Positions 51,972 to 61,146 of a stretch of 64,000 nucleotides of DNA are shown piece after piece. The stretch is taken from assembly GCA_029547045.1 (NCBI GenBank), contig JAKPQL010000090.1, positions 22,426 to 86,425 on the forward strand, written 5' to 3'. The DNA is from Deltaproteobacteria bacterium (GTDB taxonomy: Bacteria > Desulfobacterota > Desulfomonilia > UBA1062). The position numbers and the translations under genes are program-made. The notes beneath the pieces were generated by a model. That model saw only the letters and a program-made list of their open reading frames with translations. It did not search any database and was not told where the DNA came from. Position 1 is the first letter of the stretch. Each line of letters opens with the position of its first letter.

Positions 51972-53669
51972 TCACGTGACGAATTCGTGCAGGAAGGCGC
52001 GCTCCGCCTCGTAGGTGCCGATGAGGATGATCTCGTCGCCGGTGGCGAGGGTGCTCCCCGGTCCGGGATTGGTGGTGGTTGCACCTTCGTGCTCCAGGGC
52101 GATGACCGTGCAGCCTGTGCGCGGCCTGATGCGGGACTCGGCCAGGGTCTTGCCCGCCAGGGACCGCGGGGTCTTCAGGTGGAAGATGTTCAGCCCCTCG
52201 GCCAGCAGCAGGGTGTCCTCCTTCCGGAGGAAGTTGAAGATGGCATTGGCGCCCAGCGATGCATACGACATCACGAAGTCCGCACCCGCCCGGTGCAGGG
52301 TGGAGACGTTCCGGTCCTGGTTCGCCCGGGAAAGGATCTGCAGGTCCTGGCGGAGGCTCCGGAGGTACTTGGTGAGGTAGATGTTCGTGTCGTCGTCCCG
52401 GGTGGTGATGAGCGCCGCGGGGGCCTTTTCCACCCAGGCCTTGTGGAGGGTGTCGATGTCCGCTGCATCGCCGAACACGTAGTGTTCGTCGTCCATGCCC
52501 TTTCTCTTTGTCTTTTCCACAATGAGAAAGGGGATCTCCCGCTCCCGGAACCGGGAAGCAATGGCATTGCCGATGCGGCCCCCGCCGATGATGATGACCG
52601 GGTCGCCCGCTATCTTGTAGATGTGGTAGAAGGAGTACACCTCGTCGTAGTCCGCCACGGATTTTTGGGAACCGGCCAGCACGAGCACGCTGGTCCGGTC
52701 GATGAGAGTGTCCGGGGTGGGGATGGTGAAGGTGCCCCGCTCCCATATGCCCACCACGCTCAGTCCGTATGTCTCGCGGAGCCTGCTCTCGAGGAGGGTC
52801 TTGCCCACCAGCGGCGTGCCGATGGCAGGGGCCTGGACGATGACAAGGTCCTGGTAGCGGCCGATGACGTTGGACGTGCAGTCGCCGGCAATGGTCCAGC
52901 CTGCCAGCGATCTCCCCAGAAGGTCGTGAATCTGGAGGACCCGGGAGCTGCCGGCCATCTCCAGGATGTCCACCGAGTAGGGGGATTCGGCGGTGGTGAT
53001 GATGGGCACGTTTTCGGAGATCTCGCGGACCGTGAAGGCGATGTTGGTGTTCACCTGGTCGGTGTTGGTGGCCACCACCAGGGCCGCCTGGTGGACCCGC
53101 ATCCTTCGGTACGTCTCGGGGTCGTCCAGCATGCCGACGGCAACCCGCACCCCAATATCGTAGAGCTCGAGGGCGCGTTGCTGGTCGTCGGCCAGGACCA
53201 CGTAATTGAGCCGGTAGCCCTTGAGTTTCTCTATGAGCGATGCGGTTACAGCGTCATACTCGGTGATGATGACGTGATCCCGGGTATCCGGGGGCAGCTC
53301 GCGTGGGGTGCGGTTCCGTACCTCGGCCTCCATCCAGGGTGCGAAGAAGAACTTGATGAAGATGAAGGGCAGCAGGATGAGGAGGAAGACCACCCCTGAG
53401 AGCAGCACCAGGATGGAAAAGGCTCTGCCGAGATCACTGGTGAAGGTGATATCGCCGAACCCCAGGGTGGACATGACCACAAGGGTCCAGTACAGGCCCG
53501 TGATCCACGAGTGTTCCTGGCCTTCCGCGGCCATGAGGTAGTGGAAGAGCGTGCTGTAGGCGGCTATGAGCAGGAAGAGGACGGCCAGGTATTTGACCAG
53601 CAGCCGGATGTTGGCCTGCATCACCCTGCTCTGGCTCATGGAGGTGAGGATTGATGTGAGATACTTCAT
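51972..53669 (-). CDS. RCK-gated potassium channel (GsuK/MthK-like)
   Basis: The 565-residue protein has two transmembrane helices (about 22-45 and 82-107) flanking the selectivity filter STLGFGDI (67-74). Two tandem RCK/TrkA regions follow. The first nucleotide fold is DHVIITEYDAVTASLIEKL, without the full Gly motif; the second has VIIIGGGRIGNAIASRF. A TrkA-C type end follows (TLATGDEIILIGTYEAERAF). Two RCKs in one chain is the layout of the Geobacter GsuK channel. It is last in the minus-strand unit after the hybrid kinase. Confidence 0.9.
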   Translation of the reverse strand: MKYLTSILTSMSQSRVMQANIRLLVKYLAVLFLLIAAYSTLFHYLMAAEGQEHSWITGLYWTLVVMSTLGFGDITFTSDLGRAFSILVLLSGVVFLLILLPFIFIKFFFAPWMEAEVRNRTPRELPPDTRDHVIITEYDAVTASLIEKLKGYRLNYVVLADDQQRALELYDIGVRVAVGMLDDPETYRRMRVHQAALVVATNTDQVNTNIAFTVREISENVPIITTAESPYSVDILEMAGSSRVLQIHDLLGRSLAGWTIAGDCTSNVIGRYQDLVIVQAPAIGTPLVGKTLLESRLRETYGLSVVGIWERGTFTIPTPDTLIDRTSVLVLAGSQKSVADYDEVYSFYHIYKIAGDPVIIIGGGRIGNAIASRFREREIPFLIVEKTKRKGMDDEHYVFGDAADIDTLHKAWVEKAPAALITTRDDDTNIYLTKYLRSLRQDLQILSRANQDRNVSTLHRAGADFVMSYASLGANAIFNFLRKEDTLLLAEGLNIFHLKTPRSLAGKTLAESRIRPRTGCTVIALEHEGATTTNPGPGSTLATGDEIILIGTYEAERAFLHEFVT

Positions 53670-53780
53670 GGGAACAGCAACCCCGCCCGTTTCGGCATGT
53701 CATCCACTATGCAGCAAAGGTGCAGTCATAGCAAGGGCGACCCAGCCTCCCTGGCTTGGAGGGGAAACGTGCGGATCGCC

Positions 53781-56492
53781 TCACGCGGCGACCACCCGGT
53801 GCATGGCCCGGGAGAGCTCGTGCAGGGTGTAGGGCTTCTGGACGAACCCCTGGACCCCGAGCTCGAGCACGGACTCCACCCGCTCGTCCTGCTTGAACCC
53901 CGAGCTGAACAGGACCTTCACCTCCGGGTCGATGGCCTTGATCTCCTGATAGGTCTCCTTCCCGGACATCCTGGGCATGATCATGTCCAGCAGGACCGCC
54001 CGGATCTCCTTGTGGCGCTCACGGAAGATCCGGAGGGCCTCCTCGCCGTTGGCCGCCAGGACCACCGAGTAGCCGCACTCCTCCAGGATCGCCCGGGCGG
54101 TCTCCCGGATCATGTCCTCGTCGTCCGCCACCAGGATGAGCCCCTCGCCGCGGGGGATCTCCTGGTCCGGGTCGGTTCCGGCGGCAGTGGCTTCTTCCTC
54201 GAACACCGGGAGATACACGTTGAAGGTCGACCCGACGCCGGGTTCGGAGTAGACGTCGATGAACCCGCTGTGCTGCCGTACGATGTTGTATACCATGGCA
54301 AGTCCGAGGCCGGTCCCCTTGTCCTTGTCCTTGGTGGTGAAGAAGGGGTCGAAGATCTTGGCCACGGTCTTGGTCTCCATGCCCACGCCCGTGTCCTGCA
54401 CGGACAGGACCCAGTACTGTATCTCACCCGCCTCGGGGTGGGTGGCGCGGAAGGCCGCGTCACCGTAGATCTTTCTCAGGGAAACGGTGAGCCTCCCGCC
54501 CTGGTGCTCGTCCTCGCCGCGCATGGTGGTCATGGCATGGGCCGCGTTCACGCACAGGTTGAGGAGCACCTGCTCCATCTGGGTCGGGCTTGCGCTCACC
54601 AGTGCCTTTGCCGCGGAATGACGCACGTCGAGGTCGATGCTCTTGTCGAAGGAGTTGCTGCAGATCTGCATGACATGGTCGATGGTGGAGTTCAGGTCCA
54701 CGGACTCGAAGTGCAGTTCCTGCTTCCGGGAGATGGACAGGAGCTGCGCCACCAGGTCGGCGGCCCGTTTGCCCGCCTCCTCCATGATGCCCAGGTATTT
54801 CAGCATGAAATCCCTGTCCATGGCATGGTCCTGGGTCAGTTTGAACTTGATGAGCGAGAGCGACCCGGTGATGCCGCCGAGGATGTTGTTGAAGTCATGG
54901 GCCAGGCCGCCGGCGAGTGTCCCGATGGTTTCCATCTTCTGGGCCTGCCTGAGCTGCTGTTCCTTCTTTTCCATCTCGGTGATGTTGTCCACCCGGATGA
55001 CGACGCCCTGCACGCAGTTGGCGATGAGCGGGAAGAGGGATACGTTGTGGAACTCCTCGTCCTCCCCGGACCCCTGCACCTCGTGGTGGAACTCCCGGGG
55101 AGACCGGGTGGCGATGACCTCCTGCATGGGAGCACGGAACTTTTCCAGGAACGGCACCACCTGCCAGACCTCCCTGCCGATGGCCTCCATGGCTGTGATG
55201 CCGGTGATCCTGCTCGCGGCCTCGTTCCATTCCACGATGACGCCCTCTTCGTTCACCGAGACGAGCATGGAGGGCATGGAGTCGATGATGTTCTTCAGGT
55301 AGACCCGCATCTGCGCCATCTCCTCCTCGATGAGGCGCTTCTGCGTGACGTCCTGGAAGACGAGGATGGCCCCGATGATGGCGCCCTCGTTGTCTATGAT
55401 GGGAGCCCCGCTGGCGGATATGGAGCGGTGTCTTCCGTCCTTGGTGATGAGGCTGGTGTTGCCGGCTGGATCCGTGACCTTCCCCGTCCTGAGCACCCGT
55501 TCCACCGGGTTCTCGATGGCGGCGCCGGCGTCTTCGTCTATGACCCGGAACACCACTGTGATGGGGCTTCCCAGCGCATCGGCAAGCCTATATCCCACCA
55601 AAGCTTCAGCGGAGTGGTTCATGAGCACAACCCTGCCCTGCATGTCGGTGGCGATGACTCCGTCCGCGATGCTGCGCAGCGTCACGTCGAGGCGTTCGCG
55701 CTCGTCCGAGAGCCTCTTTTCGCTCTGCTTCAGGACACGGTTCTGTTCCTCGATGTGCTGGTAGTACAGGGCGAGGTCCGCGGACATCTGGTTGAAGGTT
55801 CTGGTGAGGTCGCCGATCTCGTCCATGCTCTTCACCTCTACCTGGCCGCCCAACGCACCGCTGTGCATGCGCTGCATGGCGTCCCGCAGGGAGGTGACGG
55901 GGTTGATGACCACCCTGGACAGGAGGTAGTTGAGCAGCACGAGCATGATGAAGAAAATGGATCCCAGAAGGCATCCGAAGATGAGGTAGGACGTTCTCTG
56001 CTGCCGCGTGATCTTGGCCAGGGAGTAGTTGATCCTGATGAACCCGATGCGCTCGCTGACGACCTCGATGGCTTGGACATAGACCAGGATCGGATCTCCG
56101 TCGAGCCTGCCCCTGCGGATGCGGACGGCCGAGCCCGGGTCGGGGATGTCGCCGGGCGCAAGGAGAGGATCGGCGGGCCCCGGTCCGTCCGTGACCAGAA
56201 GCCTGCCCGTGTGATCAAAGACGCCGATGTTCAGGATGCCCTCGACGGTGCGCATCTGGCCGATCCGGAGCATGATGGCCCGCTTCCTGCCCTCGAAGAT
56301 CTCGTTGGCGAGCGGCTCGCGGTCGCGCTCCACCAGGGAGTGCAGGAGCGTCTCGGTCTGCTTCAGTGCCGATGCCATGACCACTCTCTGGAAGGGCAGC
56401 TGGATGGCCACATAGATGGCCGCGATGAGGAGGAAGGCGATGAGTATTGCCGCATTGGCCTTGTGTTGCAGGGTCCATCTCATAGCTTGCAT
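53781..56492 (-). CDS. hybrid sensor histidine kinase (HAMP, 2 PAS, HisKA, HATPase, REC)
   Basis: The 903-residue protein has an N-terminal transmembrane helix (about 13-33), a periplasmic region, a second helix (about 170-190) and HAMP. Two PAS domains follow (TLRSIADGVIATDMQGR; IIDSMPSMLVSVNEEG). HisKA has the phospho-acceptor in LAGGLAHDFNNILGG. HATPase motifs are NLCVNAAHAM, DTGVGM and GTGLGLAMVYNIV. The C-terminal receiver has LLDMIMP (Asp about 832) and Lys in FVQKPY. GGAGG precedes the ATG, which overlaps the end of the binding-protein remnant. No cognate response regulator with an output domain is next to it. Confidence 0.93.
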   Translation of the reverse strand: MQAMRWTLQHKANAAILIAFLLIAAIYVAIQLPFQRVVMASALKQTETLLHSLVERDREPLANEIFEGRKRAIMLRIGQMRTVEGILNIGVFDHTGRLLVTDGPGPADPLLAPGDIPDPGSAVRIRRGRLDGDPILVYVQAIEVVSERIGFIRINYSLAKITRQQRTSYLIFGCLLGSIFFIMLVLLNYLLSRVVINPVTSLRDAMQRMHSGALGGQVEVKSMDEIGDLTRTFNQMSADLALYYQHIEEQNRVLKQSEKRLSDERERLDVTLRSIADGVIATDMQGRVVLMNHSAEALVGYRLADALGSPITVVFRVIDEDAGAAIENPVERVLRTGKVTDPAGNTSLITKDGRHRSISASGAPIIDNEGAIIGAILVFQDVTQKRLIEEEMAQMRVYLKNIIDSMPSMLVSVNEEGVIVEWNEAASRITGITAMEAIGREVWQVVPFLEKFRAPMQEVIATRSPREFHHEVQGSGEDEEFHNVSLFPLIANCVQGVVIRVDNITEMEKKEQQLRQAQKMETIGTLAGGLAHDFNNILGGITGSLSLIKFKLTQDHAMDRDFMLKYLGIMEEAGKRAADLVAQLLSISRKQELHFESVDLNSTIDHVMQICSNSFDKSIDLDVRHSAAKALVSASPTQMEQVLLNLCVNAAHAMTTMRGEDEHQGGRLTVSLRKIYGDAAFRATHPEAGEIQYWVLSVQDTGVGMETKTVAKIFDPFFTTKDKDKGTGLGLAMVYNIVRQHSGFIDVYSEPGVGSTFNVYLPVFEEEATAAGTDPDQEIPRGEGLILVADDEDMIRETARAILEECGYSVVLAANGEEALRIFRERHKEIRAVLLDMIMPRMSGKETYQEIKAIDPEVKVLFSSGFKQDERVESVLELGVQGFVQKPYTLHELSRAMHRVVAA

Positions 56493-56701
56493 GATCCTCC
56501 GGAATGGGTCTTCACCTGCACCGAGCCGCCCCTGTCGAGCCGCATGATCACCGTGGGCTTGGCAACGGGGTTCCTGTGGGCGTCGAAGGTGATGTCACCG
56601 ATGACCCCCTGGAAACCTCTGATAGCGGCCAAGGCGCCGCGCACCGATGCCCTGTCCAGAGCGTGTTCGATGCCTTTCCCATGGTCTTCTTCAATGCGCA
56701 C
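56480..56701 (-). pseudogene. 3' remnant of a third Leu/Ile/Val-type binding protein
   Basis: A 73-residue frame whose end (AIRGFQGVIGDITFDAHRNP ... VIMRLDRGGSVQVKT) matches the C-terminal blocks of the two intact binding proteins upstream (TRNFQGITGEITFDRDRNP; TVYVKT). Everything N-terminal is missing. It begins 8 bases after the stop of copy 2 and its 3' end overlaps the histidine-kinase start, so it may serve only translational coupling. Confidence 0.75.
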
Positions 56702-56709
56702 GATTCCTG

Positions 56710-57843
56710 TCAGGGCCTGAATGTCTTCACATAGACCGTGCTGCCCTTCAGGTGTCGCAGGATCACCACGGCCTTGTTCACGGGGTTGCGGTCCCTGTCG
56801 AAGGTTATCTCGCCCGTGATGCCCTGGAAGTTCCTCGTGGATGCCAGGGCGTCCCGGATCTTTTTAGGATCAGAGGAGTACGCGTGTTGTATCGCGTGGG
56901 CCAGGAGCATGAATGCATCATAGGTCAATGCGGGAGATGGAGACAAGATCCTTCCATAGATCGCTTCAAAGTCATTCGCGAACCGGCTGCTCTGGCTGTC
57001 CGGGCTGTTCCTGTGCCAGTAGGAGCAGGAATAGCTCCCCTCCACCGCATCGCCGGCATACTGGGAGATCATGTCTCCATTCCATCCGTCCCCGCCCAGG
57101 TAGTGCAGCTTCATGCCCATCTCGGCCGCGGTCTTCATGATGAAGCCGGCATCCTTGCAGTAGCCGGGGATGAACACCACCTCGGGATAAAGCCGCCGCA
57201 CCCGTTCCAGCAGGGCCTTGAAATCGGTGACACCCTCGAGATACTCGCCCTCCATGAGAACCTTGCCGCCGCCCCCCGAGTATTTCTCGATGAACGTCCG
57301 CGCCAGGGCCATGCTGTACTTGTTGCCCGTGTTGGTGAGGACCACGGCGGTTCTCGCCCTGAGGTCCCTCAGTGCGAAGGCGGCCATGACCGCGCCCTGG
57401 AAGTCGTCAACGAAGCAGGCCCTGAAGATGTATTCCCCGATGAGGGTGAATTCCGGGATGGTGGCGGTGGGTGATATCATGGGGATGTGCGCCGCCTGGA
57501 GCACCGGCGCCATGGCCAGGGCATCGGAACTCCGCGCCCCGCCGATGACGGCCGTCACCTTCTGCCTCACCGCCTGCTCAGCCGCGGCCTTGGAGCCCAG
57601 GGCCGTGCTCTGGCTGTCAATCTCGACGAGCTCCACGGCGCTGCCCAGGAGGCCGCCCCCTCTGTTGATCTCATCCACGGCCATGCGGGCCCCGTAGAAG
57701 TACATGAGGTTCGGGGCAGCCGCATCTCCGGTCTTGGCGAAGATGGCCGCCACCCTCACGGTGTCTGCGGCGTGCACTGTCGGAGCGGGGAATGCCAGGA
57801 GAAAGCCTGCCGCCCATGCCAGGAGAACCAGTGTCCAGTTCAT
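56710..57843 (-). CDS. periplasmic Leu/Ile/Val-type (Peripla_BP_6) binding protein, copy 2
   Basis: The 377-residue binding protein has a signal peptide (LAWAAGFLLAFPAPTVHA). The type I periplasmic fold shows VRVAAIFAKTGDAAAPN, GARMAVDEINRGGGLLGSAVELV, AVIGGARSSDALAMAPV, and a C-terminal NFQGITGEITFDRDRNPVNK. GGAGGTG precedes the ATG at 57843. It is a tandem duplicate of the gene at 57863-59005. No branched-chain permease or ATPase genes are adjacent, so it may present ligand to the downstream sensor kinase (inference). Confidence 0.88.
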   Translation of the reverse strand: MNWTLVLLAWAAGFLLAFPAPTVHAADTVRVAAIFAKTGDAAAPNLMYFYGARMAVDEINRGGGLLGSAVELVEIDSQSTALGSKAAAEQAVRQKVTAVIGGARSSDALAMAPVLQAAHIPMISPTATIPEFTLIGEYIFRACFVDDFQGAVMAAFALRDLRARTAVVLTNTGNKYSMALARTFIEKYSGGGGKVLMEGEYLEGVTDFKALLERVRRLYPEVVFIPGYCKDAGFIMKTAAEMGMKLHYLGGDGWNGDMISQYAGDAVEGSYSCSYWHRNSPDSQSSRFANDFEAIYGRILSPSPALTYDAFMLLAHAIQHAYSSDPKKIRDALASTRNFQGITGEITFDRDRNPVNKAVVILRHLKGSTVYVKTFRP

Positions 57844-57862
57844 GACACCTCCATGACTTCCC

Positions 57863-59005
57863 TCATTCACCTCGAGGTTTGATCGTCTTCACATAGACAA
57901 CTGAACCGTTGTGAAACTTGACGATGACCGCCTCCTTGCCCGAGGGGTTCCGGTCCCTGTCAAAGGTGATGTCGCCGGTGATGCCCTGGAAGTTCCTCGT
58001 GGCAGCCAGGGCGTCCCTGATCCGTTCCGGTTCGAGGGAGTCGGCCCGTTTCACCGCGTCTGCAAGAAGCATCACTGCGTCGTAGGAAAGGACAAAGGGC
58101 GGATTGATGTCCGGGCCGAAAGCCTCCCGAGCCTCCTTCAGGAACCTCCTGCTCTTTTCGCGGGTGCTCTGGGGGTGCCAGTGGGTGCAGAAGTAGTTGC
58201 CCTCGATCACGTTGCCCGCATAGGTGTACATGTGCGTGCCCCAGCCGTCTCCCCCGAGGAAGACCGTCTTTATCCCCATCTTCCTCGCCTGCTTGATGAT
58301 GTAGCTGGAATCCCTCGTCATGCCCGGCACGAAGATGACATCCGGGGACAGGCCTTTTGTCTTTTTCAGCTGCGCGGTGAAGTCCGTGGCCGTTGCGTGG
58401 TAGTTTCCCTCCCAGAGGATCTCCCCGCCGCTTCGTTTGAAGTGCAAGATGAAATACCTGGCAAGGCCCATGCAGTAGGACTCGCCGGTGTTGGTGAGGA
58501 CCACTGCGCTGCGGGCATGTAGGTCTTGCCGGGCGTATTCCGCCATCACCTGGCCCTGGAACGGGTCGATGAAGCATACCCGGAAGATGTAGTCTCCCAC
58601 CAGGGTGACCTCGGGGCTCGTGGATATGGGGGTGATCATGGGGATGTGCGCAGACTGGAAGACAGGGGCCATGGCCAGGGAGAGCGAGCTCCACGAGGAT
58701 CCGATCACGGCGATGACGCCGTCCTTGACGGCCTGGGCAGCCGCCTCTCTCGATCCCAGCGCAGTGCTCCTGTTGTCGTACTCCAGGAGCTGTATCCGCC
58801 TGCCCAGAAGGCCTCCCTTCCGGTTCAAATCGTCCACGGCCTGGCGGGTGCCCAGAAGCTCATACTGCACCCCTTCGGATGTCTGGACCGCCTCCCCCGT
58901 TTCTGCGAAGATTGCCGCGATGTTTACCGGTTCGGCCCCCATGGCAGACGATACACGCAGAAGTGCGGCAAGCAGGAGCATGCACGTACCAGCGTAGACA
59001 CGCAT
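57863..59005 (-). CDS. periplasmic Leu/Ile/Val-type (Peripla_BP_6) binding protein, copy 1
   Basis: The 380-residue protein has a signal peptide (YAGTCMLLLAALLRVSSAMG). The same fold as copy 2 follows (VNIAAIFAETGEAVQTSEG, RQAVDDLNRKGGLLGRRIQLL, VIGSSWSSLSLAMAPV, NFQGITGDITFDRDRNPSGK). GGGGAGGAAATC precedes the ATG at 59005. It is first in the minus-strand unit, with a promoter candidate about 50-80 bases upstream. Ligand-binding residues differ between the two copies, suggesting different ligands. Confidence 0.88.
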   Translation of the reverse strand: MRVYAGTCMLLLAALLRVSSAMGAEPVNIAAIFAETGEAVQTSEGVQYELLGTRQAVDDLNRKGGLLGRRIQLLEYDNRSTALGSREAAAQAVKDGVIAVIGSSWSSLSLAMAPVFQSAHIPMITPISTSPEVTLVGDYIFRVCFIDPFQGQVMAEYARQDLHARSAVVLTNTGESYCMGLARYFILHFKRSGGEILWEGNYHATATDFTAQLKKTKGLSPDVIFVPGMTRDSSYIIKQARKMGIKTVFLGGDGWGTHMYTYAGNVIEGNYFCTHWHPQSTREKSRRFLKEAREAFGPDINPPFVLSYDAVMLLADAVKRADSLEPERIRDALAATRNFQGITGDITFDRDRNPSGKEAVIVKFHNGSVVYVKTIKPRGE

Positions 59006-59057
59006 GATTTCCTCCCCGTATCCCCCACGACATGGTGGGGAAGCTGCATCTTCAGTA

Positions 59058-59085
59058 ATAATAAGCAGTAAAAGGCCGGTAGCAA
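59058..59085 (-). promoter_or_regulatory. candidate sigma70 promoter for the binding-protein/kinase unit
   Basis: On the minus strand TTGCTA (59085-59080), a 16-base spacer and TATTAT (59063-59058) point towards the gene at 59005, giving a leader of about 45 bases. Confidence 0.45.
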
Positions 59086-59164
59086 GACCGGTACGACCCG
59101 GTATCTCCACTGTCCGGAATCAGGCGGAAATCCGGAAAACTTTTAAAAAATGTGTAGGCGAATA

Positions 59165-59192
59165 TTGCCTCGTGCAAGGTGTCCTTTATTAT
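59165..59192 (+). promoter_or_regulatory. candidate sigma70 promoter for the dodecin genes
   Basis: TTGCCT (59165-59170), 16 bases, TATTAT (59187-59192) in an AT-rich island. The region also holds an imperfect hairpin (GTCCTTT at 59181-59187 with AAAGGAC at 59204-59210) across the predicted start site. The leader to the first dodecin would be about 145 bases and shows no other feature. Confidence 0.35.
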
Positions 59193-59344
59193 TTATTAAA
59201 TAGAAAGGACGCACCTGGGTTCGGCAGTTGCAATGGGAATGCAATAGCAGGACAGGCTTTCAACACCTCGTGTCAGGACCCTTCGGGCGTAATGCCGGCA
59301 GGCCTGCGTGCCCCGGGGGGCGGCTGAAAGGAAAGGAGCGTGGA

Positions 59345-59599
59345 ATGGCCCAGCATGACTACAGCGTGATCGAGCTCGTGGGGACCAGTACAGAATCATG
59401 GGAGAAGGCGGCAGCCGCAGCCATCGACAAGGCGTCGACCACCATCAGGGATGCACGGATCGCCGAGGTGGTGGAGCTGGACATGCACAATGCCAATGGC
59501 AGGAGTCCCGTGTACCGGGCAAAGCTGCGGGTATCCTTCAAGTACCACATGATCTTCTCGCTGACCCCGAAGTTCCACAAGAACTCAACGCACTGGTAG
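59345..59599 (+). CDS. dodecin, C-terminally extended
   Basis: The 84-residue flavin-binding dodecin has SVIELVGTSTESWEKAAAAAIDKASTTIRDARIAEV and a final RAKLRVSFKY strand (blocks shown at residues 7-42 and 58-67). Dodecins form hollow 12-mers that store riboflavin or FMN. After the normal end there are about 17 extra residues (HMIFSLTPKFHKNSTHW). The ATG has AAAGGAG upstream. Confidence 0.88.
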   Translation: MAQHDYSVIELVGTSTESWEKAAAAAIDKASTTIRDARIAEVVELDMHNANGRSPVYRAKLRVSFKYHMIFSLTPKFHKNSTHW

Positions 59600-59684
59600 C
59601 CCGGTCGGCATGTGCGGGGTGACGCGGGTATATGAAAAAGGGATTGAACCACCGGGATGTGGATTTCCATGAAAGGAGAGTATT

Positions 59685-59900
59685 ATGGCAAGCAGCGTCT
59701 ACAAGGTGATCGAGATCATCGGGACCAGCCCGGATTCCTGGGAAAAGGCGGCGGAAGCGGCCATCAAGACGGCATCCAAGTCCATCAAGGACCTGCGGAT
59801 CGCAGAGGTGGTGGAACTCGACCTGCAGATAGAAAACGGCAAGGTCATGAACTACCGGACCAAGCTGAGCATCTCGTTCAAGTACCAGGGCAAGGAATAA
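59685..59900 (+). CDS. dodecin
   Basis: The 71-residue product is of canonical dodecin length, beginning VYKVIEIIGTSPDSWEKAA and ending RTKLSISFKYQGKE. It is 86 bases downstream of the first dodecin and closely related to it, indicating tandem duplication. GAAAGGAG precedes the ATG. A hairpin follows at 59921. Confidence 0.92.
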   Translation: MASSVYKVIEIIGTSPDSWEKAAEAAIKTASKSIKDLRIAEVVELDLQIENGKVMNYRTKLSISFKYQGKE

Positions 59901-59920
59901 TCCGGCACAGGTACATGTGA

Positions 59921-59957
59921 AGGGGGAGAGATCAGGATCTCTTCCCCTGTCGGGTTT
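59921..59957 (+). terminator. likely terminator after the dodecin pair
   Basis: An 11-12-bp stem (GGGGGAGAGAT with ATCTCTTCCCC, one G-T pair) and a CAGG loop are followed after a few bases by GGGTTTG. The T-run is short, so efficiency is uncertain. Further hairpins lie at 59992-60015 and 60013-60042. Confidence 0.5.
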
Positions 59958-60198
59958 GAAGGAGTTCGATTCACGGCACATGGAGCACTAACGGACCGCT
60001 CCGTGCTGCGGTCCGGAGCGCCGGACACGTCAGGCGCTCCGGGCAGGGCTCACGCAGGGTGACCTGATGAGGGGCCGGTCCTGCTGAACGGATACCCATC
60101 CCTTCGCATATCCTCAGCACTTCCTGAAAACTTCGAGCACGAGATATTTCATTGAAACAAGAACGTGTTCTATGGGTATAAGGGATGCGGAGACGCGC

Positions 60199-61125
60199 AT
60201 GTCCGACAGGAAGCTCATCATCCTCGGTACGGCAAGCCAGGTGCCCGGACGCACCAGGAACCAGAACGGGTACATGGTGCGCTTCGACCATGAGGGGCTC
60301 CTCTTCGATCCCGGCGAGGGTACCCAGCGCCAGATGATCAGGGCCGGCGTCTCGGTCTCCGAGGTCACCAGGATCTTCATCACCCACTTCCACGGAGACC
60401 ACTGCCTCGGGCTCGCCGGGCTCATCCAGAGGATCTCCCTGGATCGCGTCCCACACGAGATCGAGATCTACTATCCCGCCTCGGGGCAGGTCTTCTATGA
60501 GCACCTGCGGGACTCCTGCCTGTTCTACAACACGGCCCGCCTGCGCGAGTGCCCCGTGGGCTGCTCGGGCGGGGTCGTCTTCGAGGACGAGCGGATGGTC
60601 ATCGAGGCGCAGCCTCTGGAGCACATCGTTGAGTGCTTCGGGTACCGCGTGCAGGAGAAGGACACCTACACCCTCGACCCGGCCAGGCTTGCCCATGCCG
60701 GCATCCGGCCCAGGGACGCCGGCAGGCTGAAGTCGTCAGGGTGGATGGAGGTGAACGGCAGGACCGTCCGCCTCGAGGACGTGGGGCGCGTGCTCAGGGG
60801 GCAGTGCTTCGCGTTCATCATGGACACGCGGGAGTGCGTGCAGGCATACGAGCTCGCCAGAGGGGCAGACCTGTGCGTGATGGAGTCCACCTACCTGTCG
60901 GACATGGAGGAGGCGGCGCGGGAATACTGCCACCTCACGGCGTCCCAGGCTGCGCGCATGGCGCACGAAGCCGGGGTGAAGAAGCTCGTGCTCACCCACT
61001 ATTCCCAGCGGTACAGCGATCTCGAGGGCTTCGTGCGCGAGGCCTCGGAACACCACAGTGACGTTGTCCTCGCCGTGGACGGGGAAACCATCTGGTTCCC
61101 TAAAAGGAGGAGGGACACCCCCTGA
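60199..61125 (+). CDS. rnz: ribonuclease Z
   Basis: The 308-residue metallo-beta-lactamase-fold tRNA 3'-endonuclease has the zinc motif ITHFHGDHCLGLAGL near residue 65. LLFDPGEGTQRQM is upstream and FIMDTRECVQAYELARGADLCVMESTY near residue 215. THYSQRY carries a late His ligand. The ATG at 60199 has GGAG at suitable spacing; an in-frame ATG at 60172 is possible. The preceding gap (59901-60198) holds only hairpins. Confidence 0.93.
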   Translation: MSDRKLIILGTASQVPGRTRNQNGYMVRFDHEGLLFDPGEGTQRQMIRAGVSVSEVTRIFITHFHGDHCLGLAGLIQRISLDRVPHEIEIYYPASGQVFYEHLRDSCLFYNTARLRECPVGCSGGVVFEDERMVIEAQPLEHIVECFGYRVQEKDTYTLDPARLAHAGIRPRDAGRLKSSGWMEVNGRTVRLEDVGRVLRGQCFAFIMDTRECVQAYELARGADLCVMESTYLSDMEEAAREYCHLTASQAARMAHEAGVKKLVLTHYSQRYSDLEGFVREASEHHSDVVLAVDGETIWFPKRRRDTP

Positions 61126-61146
61126 GCCCCCGGTCGCGCGGACTCG

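Noticed and set aside
53697..56720. 1007-codon open frame on the plus strand
   Set aside because: It is antisense to the hybrid kinase and is His/Gly/Asp/Val-rich shadow sequence typical of GC-rich genes; no domain, signal or ribosome site.
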